Source: Ashinkailepas kermadecensis (Eukaryota; Arthropoda; Thecostraca; Neolepadidae). From it: 64,000 bases of DNA. Below the pieces are notes generated by a model. The model saw only the letters and a program-made list of their open reading frames with translations. It searched no databases and was not told where the DNA came from. Below, piece after piece: positions 45,660 through 57,062 of the stretch (the stretch's first letter is position 1; each line of letters begins with the position of its first letter). Location of the stretch: assembly GCA_034440615.1 (NCBI GenBank), contig JAOTOM010004617.1, positions 301,150-365,149 on the forward strand. The letters run 5' to 3'. The translations under genes were made by a program, and so were the position numbers.

Positions 45660-46640
45660 AGCAGGTCATGTTAGGATAGGTTTCGTTAGTTTTTTTAACT
45701 TGGGAAATGGAGTGAAAACAATTTAAATTTCCCAAGTTTTACTTTTGGGAATTTCGTTTCCTCCAACAGGTCACCATGGACCATCAGTATACCTAACTCT
45801 TGAATCCCCCATAATTCGGTTGTTCCGGTGTTTTTTTTCAACACAAGCCTGATCATTCCGATGACATTGCACAGCGTGTACACAATTCTGAACAGCAGAT
45901 TTTCGGTTACTTCACAACAAGCCATGATTGGTTATGACTTGCCAGACAGCATGGCAGCCCGTGTAGCACCAAATGGGTCTGCTTGTCCACCATTCACCAC
46001 GATGTGCATCCTAACGAAGTGAAACGTTTAGGGGAACAGACCTTACAAGCTTGGAGTTTTGCAGGCGCGTTTAAGACCATGAGTGTGACGTGTCCCACCA
46101 AAAAAGAAGTTTTCCCAGTATGTTTTCCCCTGGCCATTTCTGTTCTATGAGGAAAGGTACCCAAGGTATTCAATTTTTTTTATTTTTGGTCGGTAATTTC
46201 AATGTCCGGGCAGCAGATGTATTTATCGCCCCAAAGTCTCTTCTAGTACGGTGGTTAGCCATTGGCCTCGGAGTAGTACGTGCTGTCAGCGCGTCGTTTC
46301 TCTGCTTGCAGTTGAGCTAGAGTGGTGAAACAAAAACCGTCGCGCTGCTCATCGTCTACTCTATCGTCTGATATATAGCTCTAACTTTTTCAGCACATAG
46401 GTGGGGGGGGGGCTGCTCCAGCCTCCTCTAGAAGACAATCTACTGCCTCTCATGAACTAAATAAGTGTGCTTGTGACTGTTCTGTTACACAATTTGAAAA
46501 AAATTTGGTACACAAAATTTCAAAATGGAACGACAACTATTCCATCTAGTGGTTAATACTTGAAACAGTGTTCGGTTACTTACGCAAGATTAACGCGGAA
46601 AATTCCGAATATTGCGCCACGTGACCTAAGGTGACTTGGT
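45660..46640. other. No gene recognised
   Basis: No supportable gene or repeat; a G9 run lies near 46404. Confidence 0.35.
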
Positions 46641-46645
46641 GACTT

Positions 46646-47295
46646 CGGAAGGGGACCGGGGAAGGGGACCGGAGAAGGGATCAGGGAAGGGGAACGGGGA
46701 AGGGGACCGGGATGCACTGCATACACTAAGCTCGAGGATGGAATCGTTTAAATAATTTAGCATGAAGTTCACTCTTCGCACTAACTACCCGGCCGCAGCC
46801 AACATAGCATGATTTAACACAGACCTGGTCATCCGGCCATACTGGATCGACCGACCATAATCTGGTCGGTTGATCGCAAGTTGCAGCAATGCGCAGTCCG
46901 CAAGTAGGCATAACAGCACATTTACTAAATTATTCAAGTGCGGCTTTGTACAGATCAATGTCGTCACGGTAATGCCATTGAAGTGTAGACCGAGAATGGT
47001 ACAGGTTATGGGGGGGGGGCGGAACGGGTTCGGTGGAGGTGACTTGGGATGTAGATCTAGAAGGGGACTAGGAATCGAACTAGGAAAGGACGTGCGGATA
47101 TCTACAAGTTTACTTGTACCCCTCTCGACCCAGTGCTCGCACAATTGTGGATCTGCTTCCCACACCGTGTCCTGAACCGTAGCGCGAAAGCGCGCACATT
47201 AGAAACAGTGTGTCTGAGCACCGTTATTTATTTTTGGGGATCAACGTTCAAGCCCCACATACGGATGGCGCAACGCCTATTCTGCTACGGAAACT
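46646..47295 (+). repeat. Dispersed repeat family P, copy 2
   Basis: Opens with ggggaccggggaaggggacc-type purine repeats, then ctcgaggatggaatcgt, ggcataacagcacattta, ggctttgtacagatcaatgt and, at its end, gcgcaacgcctattctgcta. Lacks the middle part seen in copies 1 and 3 and has a private insert near 46800-46860. Confidence 0.7.
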
Positions 47296-47469
47296 GAAGC
47301 AAGTTCATCCTCACCATGCACAAACCAGAATCAAATTCCATTGTCCGTGCTGCGGAGACAAAATTTGTGAAAAGCATAGGAGCAATCACATTCTACTTCC
47401 TTGTTCAAATGGTCTGCTCTCCCCAGTCTGATAACATTCCTTGTTTTTTGTGTTCCAACACAAATATCA

Positions 47470-47770
47470 TGCATGAGAGTTTGCTTTAACCTCGATGATG
47501 GGCCGTTCACCTTTTTATATCGTCAATGGCATATGTAGGGATTTGCCAGGGAAACCCGCCAAAAACATTGCCATATGTTTTTATTGGGTGGTTCACGACG
47601 CACTTTATGCAATTGCTGATCGGCGCCACCCACATTGTTCCCAATCCCGCGGTGGGCCGCGGGATTGGGAAATGTCCGAGCGGTGCGAGCGTTGAACCAG
47701 GGAACTTTGGATCCAGAGTTCAACGCTCTTACTACTCGGCCATCGGCCATCCGCAAATATGTGACTATCC
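47470..47770 (-). mobile_element. tRNA-derived SINE-like element with strong hairpin
   Basis: On the minus strand from about 47755: gatggccgagtagtaagagc resembles an A box with the start of a tRNA, and about 50 bases on ctggttcaacgctcgcaccg resembles a degenerate B box. Downstream comes a perfect hairpin (47640-47669) and then a body with no coding content. The tRNA-like fold is incomplete (B box changed at its core), which fits an old SINE rather than a tRNA gene. Confidence 0.5.
47640..47669. repeat. Perfect 13-bp-stem hairpin
   Basis: CCCAATCCCGCGG, loop TGGG, CCGCGGGATTGGG. With two bulged bases the stem extends further through acat/atgt. Confidence 0.95.
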
Positions 47771-48175
47771 TAGCCCCCTGACTACTAAACAAAGTATGGA
47801 CGTCGGAATAACTATTTTTGTGAGCTCCCTTCTGAGAATATTTCCTTTTCTATTGTAAGATGAATAAATGATGATGAATGGATTAAAGATGAATGGAGAT
47901 GAATCGAGTTTGACAATAGTTGGTGGAATGGTGCAATTTATTCTTCATGATGATTTCACGAACCTTCAATGAGTCCGTAGTAGTGTCTTCAGTCTTCACT
48001 GTCCGTAGCAGAATAGGCGTTGCACCAACAATAGGTGGGATTGGAACGCTCATCACCAAAAATAACTAACGGGGCTCAGTCACACTTTTTCCAATATGCG
48101 CGCTGGTGCGCCACGGTTCAAGACACGGTGTGAGGAGCATTGCGCGAGCACTGGATCGGGAGGGTTCTTCATTTG

Positions 48176-48188
48176 TAGCATCAACTGT
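48176..48188. repeat. Target-site duplication, left copy
   Basis: tagcatcaactgt; right copy at 48218-48230. Confidence 0.8.
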
Positions 48189-48217
48189 TGGTTGGTTATT
48201 TGAGTTTTAGGGCGCAT
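48189..48217 (-). mobile_element. 29-bp retroposon tail inserted with a 13-bp target duplication
   Basis: tagcatcaactgt occurs at 48176-48188 and again at 48218-48230. Between lie 29 bases: tggttggttatttgagtttt then agggcgcat, the end and (AACC)-type tail of family S read in reverse. The related copy at 22748-22760 has the target once and no insert. This is the expected picture of an extremely 5'-truncated retroposon insertion. Confidence 0.8.
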
Positions 48218-48230
48218 TAGCATCAACTGT
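48218..48230. repeat. Target-site duplication, right copy
   Basis: tagcatcaactgt, identical to 48176-48188. Confidence 0.8.
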
Positions 48231-49067
48231 ACGAGTGCTGGTTTCAGTGGAGGATTTTGGGCAACTTAATTTGATCCCATTGGACGCATGCATTCCGCAA
48301 ACGACGCAAATGTTCCAATATGATTCCCAAAGGACGCAAAATTTAGGAGTCAATTCATGACACTGTGGCATGTACGAATGATGGTCGTTTCGATGAAGCA
48401 ACATACAAATAAGCTGGAAGACATCCGCACGCCCATCATCAGTTCAGTTATCCGGCCACCTTCCCTGTTCCCCTTCTAGATCCACTTCCCAAGTCACCTC
48501 CACCCCATACCCTGCACCATCCTCGGTGGAAAATTCCTGACATTTCCATGACGACATTGATCTGTACAAAGCCGCACTTTAGCGTACATGCAATCAAAAG
48601 GCTTCAATTAGCAAATGTGCTCTTATGGCTGTTTACGGACTGCCCATTGCTGTAGCTTGCGATCAACGGGACATATAACATAATGGTCAGTATAAATCAG
48701 GCTCTGCTGGCAGAGAGTGTACAGTTTGTGCAGCTAATGGACTTCATGCTATATTATTTCCACGCTTCCATCCTCGAGCATAGTGTATGCAGTGTTTTAC
48801 CGGTCCGTGGTCCCCTTCCCCCAGCCCCTTACCCTGTCCTCTTCACGGCGAGGGTAAATCAATCGCAGCATTGCCTGCTGGCGCCATTTTAATTTTTCGC
48901 TTAGCCTGAGCCTACGGCTCACATTTGCACGTGCCATGTGGCACCCACGACGCGCACATGTGCCATTACAACGCCCAAATGTATTCGGCCACTGGTCCCA
49001 GATGTGTGCCAAAATTCATTTATCTTTCTGTAACAGTTTTGGCAAATGAGCCAATTCTGAACATGAG

Positions 49068-49093
49068 GTCGTCGTCGTCGTCGTCGTCGTCGT
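49068..49093. repeat. (GTC)n microsatellite
   Basis: Eight to nine uninterrupted trinucleotides. Confidence 0.95.
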
Positions 49094-49284
49094 TGGACAC
49101 TACGACTTCTATAATTACAATAGACTAGACTAGATTGCCAGCCATGCGACGAGGCGAAATTTTTGAAAGCCACCATTTCGACATAAAAAAACATCTAGAA
49201 ATCTTTAAACTTTACTTAAAAAAGAACATGAAATAAGAACGGAAATACCCCGAAATGCCGTTTCGATATCCATCCACATAGCCG

Positions 49285-49425
49285 GTATAGGTTTAGGCCA
49301 CATTGCACACTTCATCTTGATCTGATCTGAGGCCACTTTACGGAGGACAAACAAATTCGATAAGGAACTTCTCGTTGGCTTCTGGAAGCATGCTATGGTA
49401 CAAAAAAGTGTTAGAAGAACGTGCA
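49285..49425 (+). repeat. Dispersed repeat, copy 1 of 2
   Basis: About 140 bases align with 53606-53750: common words cttcatc(t/g)tgatctgat, cttctggaagcat and gtgttagaagaac(g/a)tgca. Confidence 0.6.
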
Positions 49426-49913
49426 AATCACAATAATAGGAAAATTGGTTCGGAATTCGCCGTGACCTCAGGTTACTGACCTGATGTGAAACAAAAATCC
49501 GAAGCATGCGTTTTGGAGACACCGCCCAATTGCGCTTACGTAGCAAGTTTCGTTTAAATATCTTTTCATGTGTATGTGTTATGGTCCTCAAACATATCTG
49601 GAGTTTGTCCTTCTCAATGACCTTACATGACATGAGGTTGAAATTTTCACGTGAGACGCGCGCAAAAGGTGCTGAAAATGTTGGGGAGTGTTGCTGAGGT
49701 GCAATCGGGTCCACCCTAACTGAATGCCGACGATGACGTCCGAGCGGGGTAGGATTGGGGACCACTGAGCCAAGATGACGCATGATCACCACACAGCTCT
49801 TCGACCCACCTCTGGCGTGGTTACCAGGCGATAGGCGGAGGAGTCCTACAGGTTAGCGACTAGCTGTCCTGCATCAGCAGCCGTCCGCTTGTGGGTGATG
49901 ACCGCCTTGACGC

Positions 49914-50035
49914 AGGTCCGCTGACTTCATCAGGCATGTGTTGCACCTCCAGTCCGCGGACTTCATCAGGCATGTGGCACACCACGTGCCAGTCCGCTGA
50001 TTTCATCAGGCATGTGGCACACCACGTGCCATCCT
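49914..50035. repeat. About 43-bp tandem repeat, three copies
   Basis: Unit agtccgctgatttcatcagg then catgtggcacaccacgtgcc; the first copy is more diverged. Confidence 0.85.
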
Positions 50036-50039
50036 TTCA

Positions 50040-51960
50040 GCGCGGCCTGCGTGCCCCTCCAAGCTGCAGCAACAGCGTCTGGCATCCAGGGCAGTCTTGC
50101 TCCACCCCAGCCCGAGAAGCCGTCACCCGATCCTCTCTGGCTCCGAGGGTCGTCACCCGCCCTAGCTCTGCGGCGCCCCATCAACGAGTGCCTGTCATGG
50201 CCGTTGGAGGAGCCGTACAATTTTGGTTTCGGAAGGATGGGGCCTGGCACCCCTAACGGTAATATCACAGAAAGCCTGGCTGGAGCTCGAGTACGTAGCT
50301 GCCGACACGCCGCGTAGGGCGCAGGCCATGACGATTGTGGTGTTGACGTTTCCGGACAAACGGATTTCAACAAAGAATATGTTGCATTCGATGCGTTTGT
50401 CAATTTGAAATAAAGACAACATTTTCTTATAATATCCCTGCCTATTTATGATATGTGTTGCACAGGAAGGTGGGCGAATTCCGCTCTACACCGGTGCGCG
50501 TGTTAGCTCCGCCATCTTCGGTCGAATATGACTTGTAACTTTATGAGGTGCACACGAGATGTACCTAACAATGTGCCTGGGCTGACTACCTGTGCACCCA
50601 GTAAGATGATGAATGCATCATATTGTTTGAAAGTGGGAAAAATAGTGCATGTGCAATCGTGTCGAGCCTAAACACATCTCGGAACTAAAGTTTCTCGTTG
50701 CATTCTTGATGCACCCCAGGACCAATTTTAATCCAGGGCACATAAGCTCAATCTACTAAAAATGTATCCCGTTAATCCTCGCCGGCCAAGCTCAGGCGCA
50801 GTTACCATACGATGTTGGTGATGCAAATACAATATAATACAATACAAATACAATACTATGGACGTCCCTCGATGAGTCAAGTCATCAGACCGACGTCAAA
50901 GCCTTCACATCTCCGCTGCATCTGACCTCGGCTGAGGTTAGGTGCGATAACGCCGCACGAGAAACTTCTCATCCTCTTCCTTTATAGGTTGTTCTTCTAC
51001 TGCATCACTTTGTGACCCATTTGTGACTCGCGACACGAACACAACATTGGACAAGCTTGGCCCCCGTTCGCCGATCATGACATGCTTTCTTTTGCGGACT
51101 TCAGTCACCACAGGCACTGATGAAGGTCTGCACCCACTGAATACCGTCACCACAGGCTGCTCTCATGGGTCCGTCTCACAACAACAATAGCAACAAAAAT
51201 CATTTATTGACAAGCATATACAACGGAACAATATTCAGCCATCAACAACAAAGCGCGGCAGAGTGCTGGAAGCGGTGCGGTACCGCCGCCGATGTTACAT
51301 TGCGACACGTGAATCTAGTGCGCTGGGTGCTCCTCTTCTCCTCCACACAACTTGTCCATCTGCAAGCAATACAATCGCGAATACGTTAATTGGAAATAAA
51401 TGCATTCCGTCCACGAGTGTTTTGGTGGCCACCATCGAGCGACTCGTGGGAAACGGCGGCACAGCAGCTGTGGCGTCCGCTCAGAATGCCGTCGAAGAAA
51501 GTAGTTGAACAGCACCAAGTGAGCGCAATAGAGAATAACCACGCAATCCTTGCGTTGTTCATGACACCGTTTCGGCCAAGAATGAGAAAAGGGGCGGAGA
51601 ACAGGCATGCTGAGGAGGGAGCATCTTAAAGCTGACTGTTACATCGACGAAGAAGTTGATGGAGGACATTGTTGAAATTTGAACTCGGATAGCTTGGTGA
51701 TATACTTGGAAACACACAAAGCTGCATGATATATTAACTCCCTACGCAATGTTGTTTAACGTTAATCATTTTCGGTGTACTACTGTGTTACTTGTAGTTT
51801 GCACTACTTTATACTTTAATTTGATTTTGTCCAATTAGGTGCTGAAATGTATTACAGAAAGTACATTGCGACTTGTGCAGCATTGCAACAGCAGCACAAG
51901 TCTCAAGGTGGCTTTCAGTCTTGTGGTAAATGCAGACACCGGATTGTTCGGCCGAAGCTT
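50040..51960. other. No gene firmly recognised
   Basis: A 71-codon minus frame at 50938-51153 has protein-like sequence (VTEVRKRKHVMIGERG, EEQPIKEEDEKFLVRRY) and an upstream frame on the same strand (51315-51608) is cysteine-rich, but no domain is recognised and they are not linked by clear splice sites. The rest is unassigned. Confidence 0.35.
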
Positions 51961-51963
51961 GTG

Positions 51964-52783
51964 TCAACTACCCGTGTTTGTACATTTAGTTCCCGCGTAA
52001 TTATCCGCCGCGTTAGGTGGTGGGTAATGCAGGACTATGGCATTCACTGCAATGGTCTGGCCGAGAGGCCATGTTGAACCATTCACATGGCTGATGGCGG
52101 TCCTGCACACCGGCTGTTCCCTCCACACACGGTACTCGCAAAGAACGTAGCGGATTGTGTCGCACTCCGTTTCAGTCATCCCACGTTCCCAAACGACAAT
52201 GCACGGCGTGGTGCCGGGTGAGTCCAGGGATCCCGGTCGGTACCAGTTTCCCAGTGGTCACGCTCTGGCCATTCACGTCGATCAGCCCGTCATCTGCCGG
52301 CCAGATGCCCACCCAGAGGGCCATCCTGTTGTCGATGGAGATATTCCTGAAGATCTGCACCTGCTGTTTGGTTCGCGGCACAGCCGGCCTCGCTGCATGG
52401 TGGTTCAGCCGACAGGCAGCCAGCTGGCTACTCTTGTTGCCTTTCGCCTCTCGATCGAAGGAGTAGGCCATGTCGACATCAGCCCTGAAGAACCCCTCCG
52501 GCAGGATCAGTTGGTGGACGTGGTCGAATTCTGAGGGATCGCTCGGCGTCGTGGTGCGCTCCCACAGCAGGCACACGCCGTCCTCTTCCCACCAGCGGAC
52601 CCAGACCGTCATCCAGCGACACTGCAGTGCGCACTGCAGTCGTGAACTCACCTCCAGCGTCGCAACCGGCAGCCCGACCACAGCCGTGTCGGCGACAAAG
52701 GTGGTGCCCGCGCCAACCGGAACGCGCGCCACCACGAGCAGAAGCAGGCGAGCGCTTCGAAGCCGCACGCCGCGCGGCGACAT
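51964..52783 (-). pseudogene. Secreted PAN/apple-like plus C-type-lectin-like protein, frameshifted
   Basis: Chosen start is the ATG at 52781-52783, which gives a short basic head and a hydrophobic signal-like segment (SARLLLLVVARVPVGAG). Then come a small cysteine cluster (RLQCALQC, 16 residues later C in GVCLLW) resembling a PAN/apple domain, and a C-type-lectin-like domain: QLAACRLN (first Cys, residue 124), PAVPRTKQQVQIF, WVGI, and HCRLGTWDD (residue 196 on). After WDD the frame hits TGA (about 52172-52174), but the missing end, TECDTIRYVLCEYR with the last two canonical cysteines, follows at once in another frame (from about 52179) and runs to 51964. All four lectin-domain cysteines are therefore present across a one-base shift. 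Such proteins are secreted, often in immunity or recognition; calcium or sugar binding cannot be inferred. Either a pseudogene or an assembly error. Confidence 0.6.
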
Positions 52784-52979
52784 GCTGCGCTGTACGGTCA
52801 AGTCCTGTACGATGTACGGGTATGTACATCTAAGCGTATGCCAATTACATGGTGGTTTGAGAAGTGTCGTCATGCTATTCGTGCCCGTAGAAGAGCAACA
52901 TCATCAGTATGGGCGTAAATCAAACGAGTTTCGGGACGGATAATGGCAGCGACATCGCCAGCTCCCCACGTGAATGGAC

Positions 52980-52981
<2 letters not shown>

Positions 52982-53077
<96 letters not shown>
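52982..53077. repeat. (TA)n microsatellite
   Basis: About 95 bases of TA dinucleotides with one TG interruption. Confidence 0.95.
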
Positions 53078-53079
53078 CA

Positions 53080-53600
53080 CACATCAGACACAGGTGTGAA
53101 ATACTACAACAGACGTATAAGAAGGTTCTGCAAGTTCCCTGTCATTTCGTCTACTCATTCGGCCGCTATCCCGGAAAAAATGTGATGCAGGCTCCCGAAA
53201 CCTCGAGGCTCCCCCGCTCATTCGGCACCTCGAGATTTAAAACATGAGTTGCCATGTTCCAGGTGGAATTCTACTAACATTGTCTATGCCCATGGCTTCT
53301 ATTATGCCCATGGCATTAAATACCCCCATCTTACTTCCAAACTAAACGATGCACGAAAACGATCGAGGCACCATCGGATAGATCTCGACGAATGAGAATA
53401 GTATAACTGGTACTTTTATTACCAGGAAATAATATTACTTGTATTTTTTATACTTTTGGCAATGAAAATGGTATTTTTTAGGAAAAAAAAGTGTTTTCGA
53501 CAACATTTCTTCTCTGCGTTTGAGGGTAAATCAGTCCGCACAATGCAACCTTGACACTACTTACCCACGAAAACACAAAATAAACCATACAAACAGCAGT
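53080..53600. other. No gene recognised
   Basis: AT-rich, no supportable feature. Confidence 0.4.
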
Positions 53601-53605
53601 GTCTA

Positions 53606-53750
53606 AGTAGCCTTTGCCCACGTTGCGCGCTTCATCGTGACCTGATCACAGGAATCTTGACGGAAGTCAAGAAAATTCGGTAAGTAGCTTCTTCTTATGC
53701 TTCTGGAAGCATATTTTGTTTAAAAGGGGTGTTAGAGGAACATGCATAAC
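53606..53750 (+). repeat. Dispersed repeat, copy 2 of 2
   Basis: Partner of 49285-49425. Confidence 0.6.
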
Positions 53751-53759
53751 ACCAAAAGT

Positions 53760-54425
53760 GCCTCTAAAGATTTTAGAGGCAAATGTGAGAGATATCTCTA
53801 GTGAGAGAGATAGGTCGATAGTGTAACATTGTTCATGTTTTACGCGTGTTATGTGGCCTTCAGCCAACCGAGATACGTCGAGAGAGTCGGCGCGCGAGTG
53901 GTAGCCTCTGCCGTCGTAACGTTGTGACGTCACACGCGGTCGGCCTTGAGCCCGCGTCGGCCGCCACTGACAAGCGGCCGCAGGGAACCGCCGCCCGGCG
54001 GCGCGTAGCCGCCGGCTCTGCAGAGAGGACCGACTGGGTCCGCCTCTGCGCGAAGCGGCGACGTCGCGCGCTCTATGTAGCCGGTGGCCGGCGCGCGGCC
54101 GAGAGAGATCACGAGAGCGCGCCGTGCGGTATAGACGTACGGGTGTGCCGCTGTTGTAAAACTGTCTTTGTAGTGCCAACAGAGACGGCTAAAATACTGT
54201 CGGCACTTGTCACCTTTCGGCTTTCATTTAACTTGAAGTCAAATACAACGCTAAAGTACCGCAATACTTTGAACGGGAGTTATCGCCACAACGAGACCCT
54301 AGACTACTCACGAGCCAACGAGAACTACACCACAATAGCTAGAGGGAAGGTCGCGAGGTTTGCGAGGTTTAGCGATATGAATGATAGTGCCAGTAGACCA
54401 GGAAGGGGGGAAAGTGCCGTCAGTC
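53760..54425. other. GC-rich segment, no gene recognised
   Basis: Overlapping long frames on both strands (53846-54430 plus, 53667-54179 minus) are arginine/alanine-rich products of GC composition. A small inverted word pair gagagatatctcta lies near 53787. Confidence 0.35.
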
Positions 54426-54429
54426 CATA

Positions 54430-55680
54430 GTTGGTTTAGCGCTGAAAGGAGGTTGACTTTTCCGGAGTCGGATAGATTTTGGAAGAAGGGTATGCCAATT
54501 GGTCAGGGCCAGCTGCAGTGTTGGTTACTTTGGAAAGGGATAAGTTTAGTTCATAGGGAGTAAAGGGGGCATTACATGGTTGAGTGTTGTCCGAGGTAAA
54601 CTTGCAGGTGGCGAGAGTGGTTTGTAGGAAGTCGATGGTGTGGTGCGAGTATTGGGTATTTGAGGAGATGTCAGCATAATAGGTGGCAAAGTGTTCCGCG
54701 ACGTCTGCGGGTTCTGTGATGCTGCGTTGGTTAATTGTCAGTTGTGGGAATCCGCGGTGAGGGATCTGCCATTTGCGAAAGAGCGAATTTGGGTCCAAAT
54801 TTGGCCGATGGGGGTGAAACGGTCAATGAGTTTGAATAGAGTTGCCAGCTGCGTTTGGCCGTAAGGATAATCTGCTGACAACGTTTTTTAGTCTCGCGGG
54901 CTTCTAACATGTTTTGTGGGGTAAGATTTTTGCGAAATTTTCGCTCAGCCCGCCGCCGCAGAGCGACGGCGCGTTGCCACTCGTCGTTCCACCGCGGCAC
55001 GTGGTGACGGCCGGGGGAGCGACGGGTGTGGGGGACATGATTTCCCGCCGCGAGTAATATGGTGTCAAGCAAAGCTGATATTGGGGGTGTGCATGAGGAA
55101 GGAAGACGGTGCCAATTTCCTGGGAGAAAGATGGCCATTTCGCCTTGCGAACTTTCCAGCGGGGTACAAATAAGTAATCTCTAGCCTGGGCTGATGATAT
55201 GAATGGGAAAGTGATCGCTAAAGAGGGGGTCGGGATGTGCATGCCAAAAAAAGAGGGGTGAGATGGAGGCCGAGGCCAAAGACAGGTCAATGGCAGATGA
55301 ACGGAGCGGGGCGATGTCGGTGTTGTGTGTGGGTGTTTGGTCATTTAAAAAGACCATGTTGTGGGTGTTGAGGAGTGTTTCAATGGGGTGTCCGCGAGGG
55401 TATGTGGTGTGACAGCCCCATGTCTGGTGGTGGGCACTAAAGTCGCCCAGCACCAGACAGGGGTGAGGAAGGAGACCGAAGAGGTTGGTCACAGAAGATA
55501 AGGATAGTGTAAGAGAAGGTGAGAGATAAAGAGATAGTATAGTGAGCTCAATTGTGCAATTTGAACAGAAACAGCAATTAAATTTAGGTTATTAACAATT
55601 TTGATCTGACGATGGAGGAGGGTGTCTGAGATAATTAAGGTAACCCCGCCGCCGCGGGATGTAGAATTTCTGTTGTTGGT
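54430..55680 (-). pseudogene. LINE ORF2 fragment: endonuclease to start of reverse transcriptase
   Basis: Minus-strand pieces in several frames: SRGGGVTLIISDTLLHRQ near the 55680 end, then LVLGDFSAHHQTWGC (the endonuclease G-D-F-N-A-H-H block, Asn replaced by Ser), SSAIDLSLASASISP and LFSDHFPIHI (S-D-H block), a linker with WNDEWQRAVALRRRAERKF, and SKVTNTAAGPDQL, the first reverse transcriptase block, near 54520. The rest of the polymerase is missing, so the fragment is truncated at both ends. Endonuclease style is that of I/Jockey-type LINEs, distinct in sequence from the 33-39 kb element. Frameshifts near 55490, 55200 and 54780 rule out function. Confidence 0.75.
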
Positions 55681-55762
55681 TAGGTTAGGTTAGGTTAGGC
55701 TAGGTTAGGATAGTTTAGGTTATGTTAGTTTATATTAGGTTGGGTTATATTATGTTAGGCTG
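55676..55762. repeat. TTAGG-like pentamer block
   Basis: ggttaggttaggttaggtta then diverged taggc/tagga/tatgt pentamers. It directly abuts the high-coordinate (5') end of the LINE fragment. Confidence 0.8.
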
Positions 55763-55764
55763 GT

Positions 55765-56540
55765 GCAGGTACACCATCCACGATGCGATTACAACGATCA
55801 TGATCCACGCAGCCATGTCATTTTAAAAGCTATGCATCACACCAGGTAAAGATCAGAGTTCACGGTCAGGAAGAGTCTGCCACGCGTGTGCTGCATATGA
55901 TCACGAGTATGGACCCGGCCACGAGAGGTGGTCACGAGAGATGATCAACGCACCTGTGTCTTGAGCGAATGGCTGTGGGTTTGAGACCCGCTGGCCGCAC
56001 AGTTTGGGACACGAAAACGAGAGGTGTCATCGGAAAGCGCTCTACGATTGGGATCCGAAACCACCCCGAAAATGTATCCCCCAAAAAAGTGACGTCACTA
56101 GGGAGGTTCATGTGACCACGACTGACATCATGTTTTAGCTCTGGGGTGTTCATTTCGGAGGAGATTTCAAAAACAAAAAATATTTAGAATCGGAAAAGGA
56201 AGGCGAAATCGACCATGGCCCTAAAACTTTTGCCGACACAAAAAAAACAAGATTTATTCTTTTTTAAATTTTCAACATGTTCATTTACTGTTCAATTTTC
56301 TTCCATTTTTCCTAATGGCTAGAGCGGGCCGCAAAACGTTGCTTGAAGACAACTTGATGTGATAAAAAGCTTACTTTACCCAGAACCTTCGATTTTAGCC
56401 CTAATGAACAGATATGCAAAAACAATGCGTCATGACAAACGAAAAAGAAATCCACCGATGCATTTCGTTGCATCCCTAAAGATAAGCAAACGCTGAAAGT
56501 TTTATTTCAATATCGTTATTCGTTAAAGTCTGACGACTGG
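55765..56540. other. No gene recognised
   Basis: No supportable gene. The left end of a third MITE-like element was looked for here and not found. Confidence 0.4.
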
Positions 56541-56544
56541 TGTA

Positions 56545-56752
56545 ATTTTTTTGGAGGTGACCTCATTTGACCTTCAAAAACTCTGACCGTAAATGACCTG
56601 ACCTCAAAACCTTCACACACCATGTCACATCGTTGTGGAAAAGGGTATGGGAAATTTTTCCGCGCTGATGCGCGCCGTTCTTTCACTGTATGGGGAAAAC
56701 CTTAAGGAGCGCATATCAACCCGCTCCCTTAGACGGACCGGGTTAAACCAAT
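56545..56752. mobile_element. Partial MITE-like element 3 (right end)
   Basis: The right end, read in reverse, starts TAACCCGGTCCG and has a sub-hairpin (gggagcg...gcgctcc), as in elements 1 and 2. TGACCT half-sites lie at 56558 and 56568 (spacer 4; the 16-base TGACCTCATTTGACCT is identical to that at 16065) and overlapping at 56594 and 56599 (as at 10122 and 10127). No left end is seen. Confidence 0.5.
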
Positions 56753-57057
56753 TGTGAGTGGAACATTTTATGTGAAGCACGACAATTATGCGAGTGGTTT
56801 AAATGTAATACTTAAATAATGCATGGCTTAATATACTGCAAACCACATACGGCTTGGCTGATTTATGTGTACTGCTGCCGTTATGATTGTTTTACCGCAC
56901 GCCGGAACTAACCATTAGGATGAAAAGCAATTTTCTGCGTCTTTGAATGTTTTCACTCCGCAGGTCAGCCCGAGGCCCTATAATTACGGCCACCTCAAAG
57001 ACGGCATTGCCAACAAATAGCCTGCATCGGGAGGACCATCATCTGTCAGATACATTG

Positions 57058-57062
57058 GCTGG
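57058..57062. repeat. Target-site duplication GCTGG, left
   Basis: GCTGG directly flanks the left LTR and is repeated at 63020-63024 right after the other LTR. Confidence 0.9.

Larger units (their letters stand above)
47980..48865 (-). repeat. Dispersed repeat family P, copy 3
   Basis: Reverse orientation relative to copies 1 and 2; with copy 2 it forms an inverted pair around about 700 bases. Holds the 29-base insertion at 48189-48217. Confidence 0.75.

Noticed and set aside
52909..53247. Plus-strand frames with (IY)n stretches
   Set aside because: Translation of the TA microsatellite.
53846..54430. 194-codon plus-strand frame
   Set aside because: GC-rich composition gives long frames on both strands here; the peptide is R/A-rich without recognisable domains.
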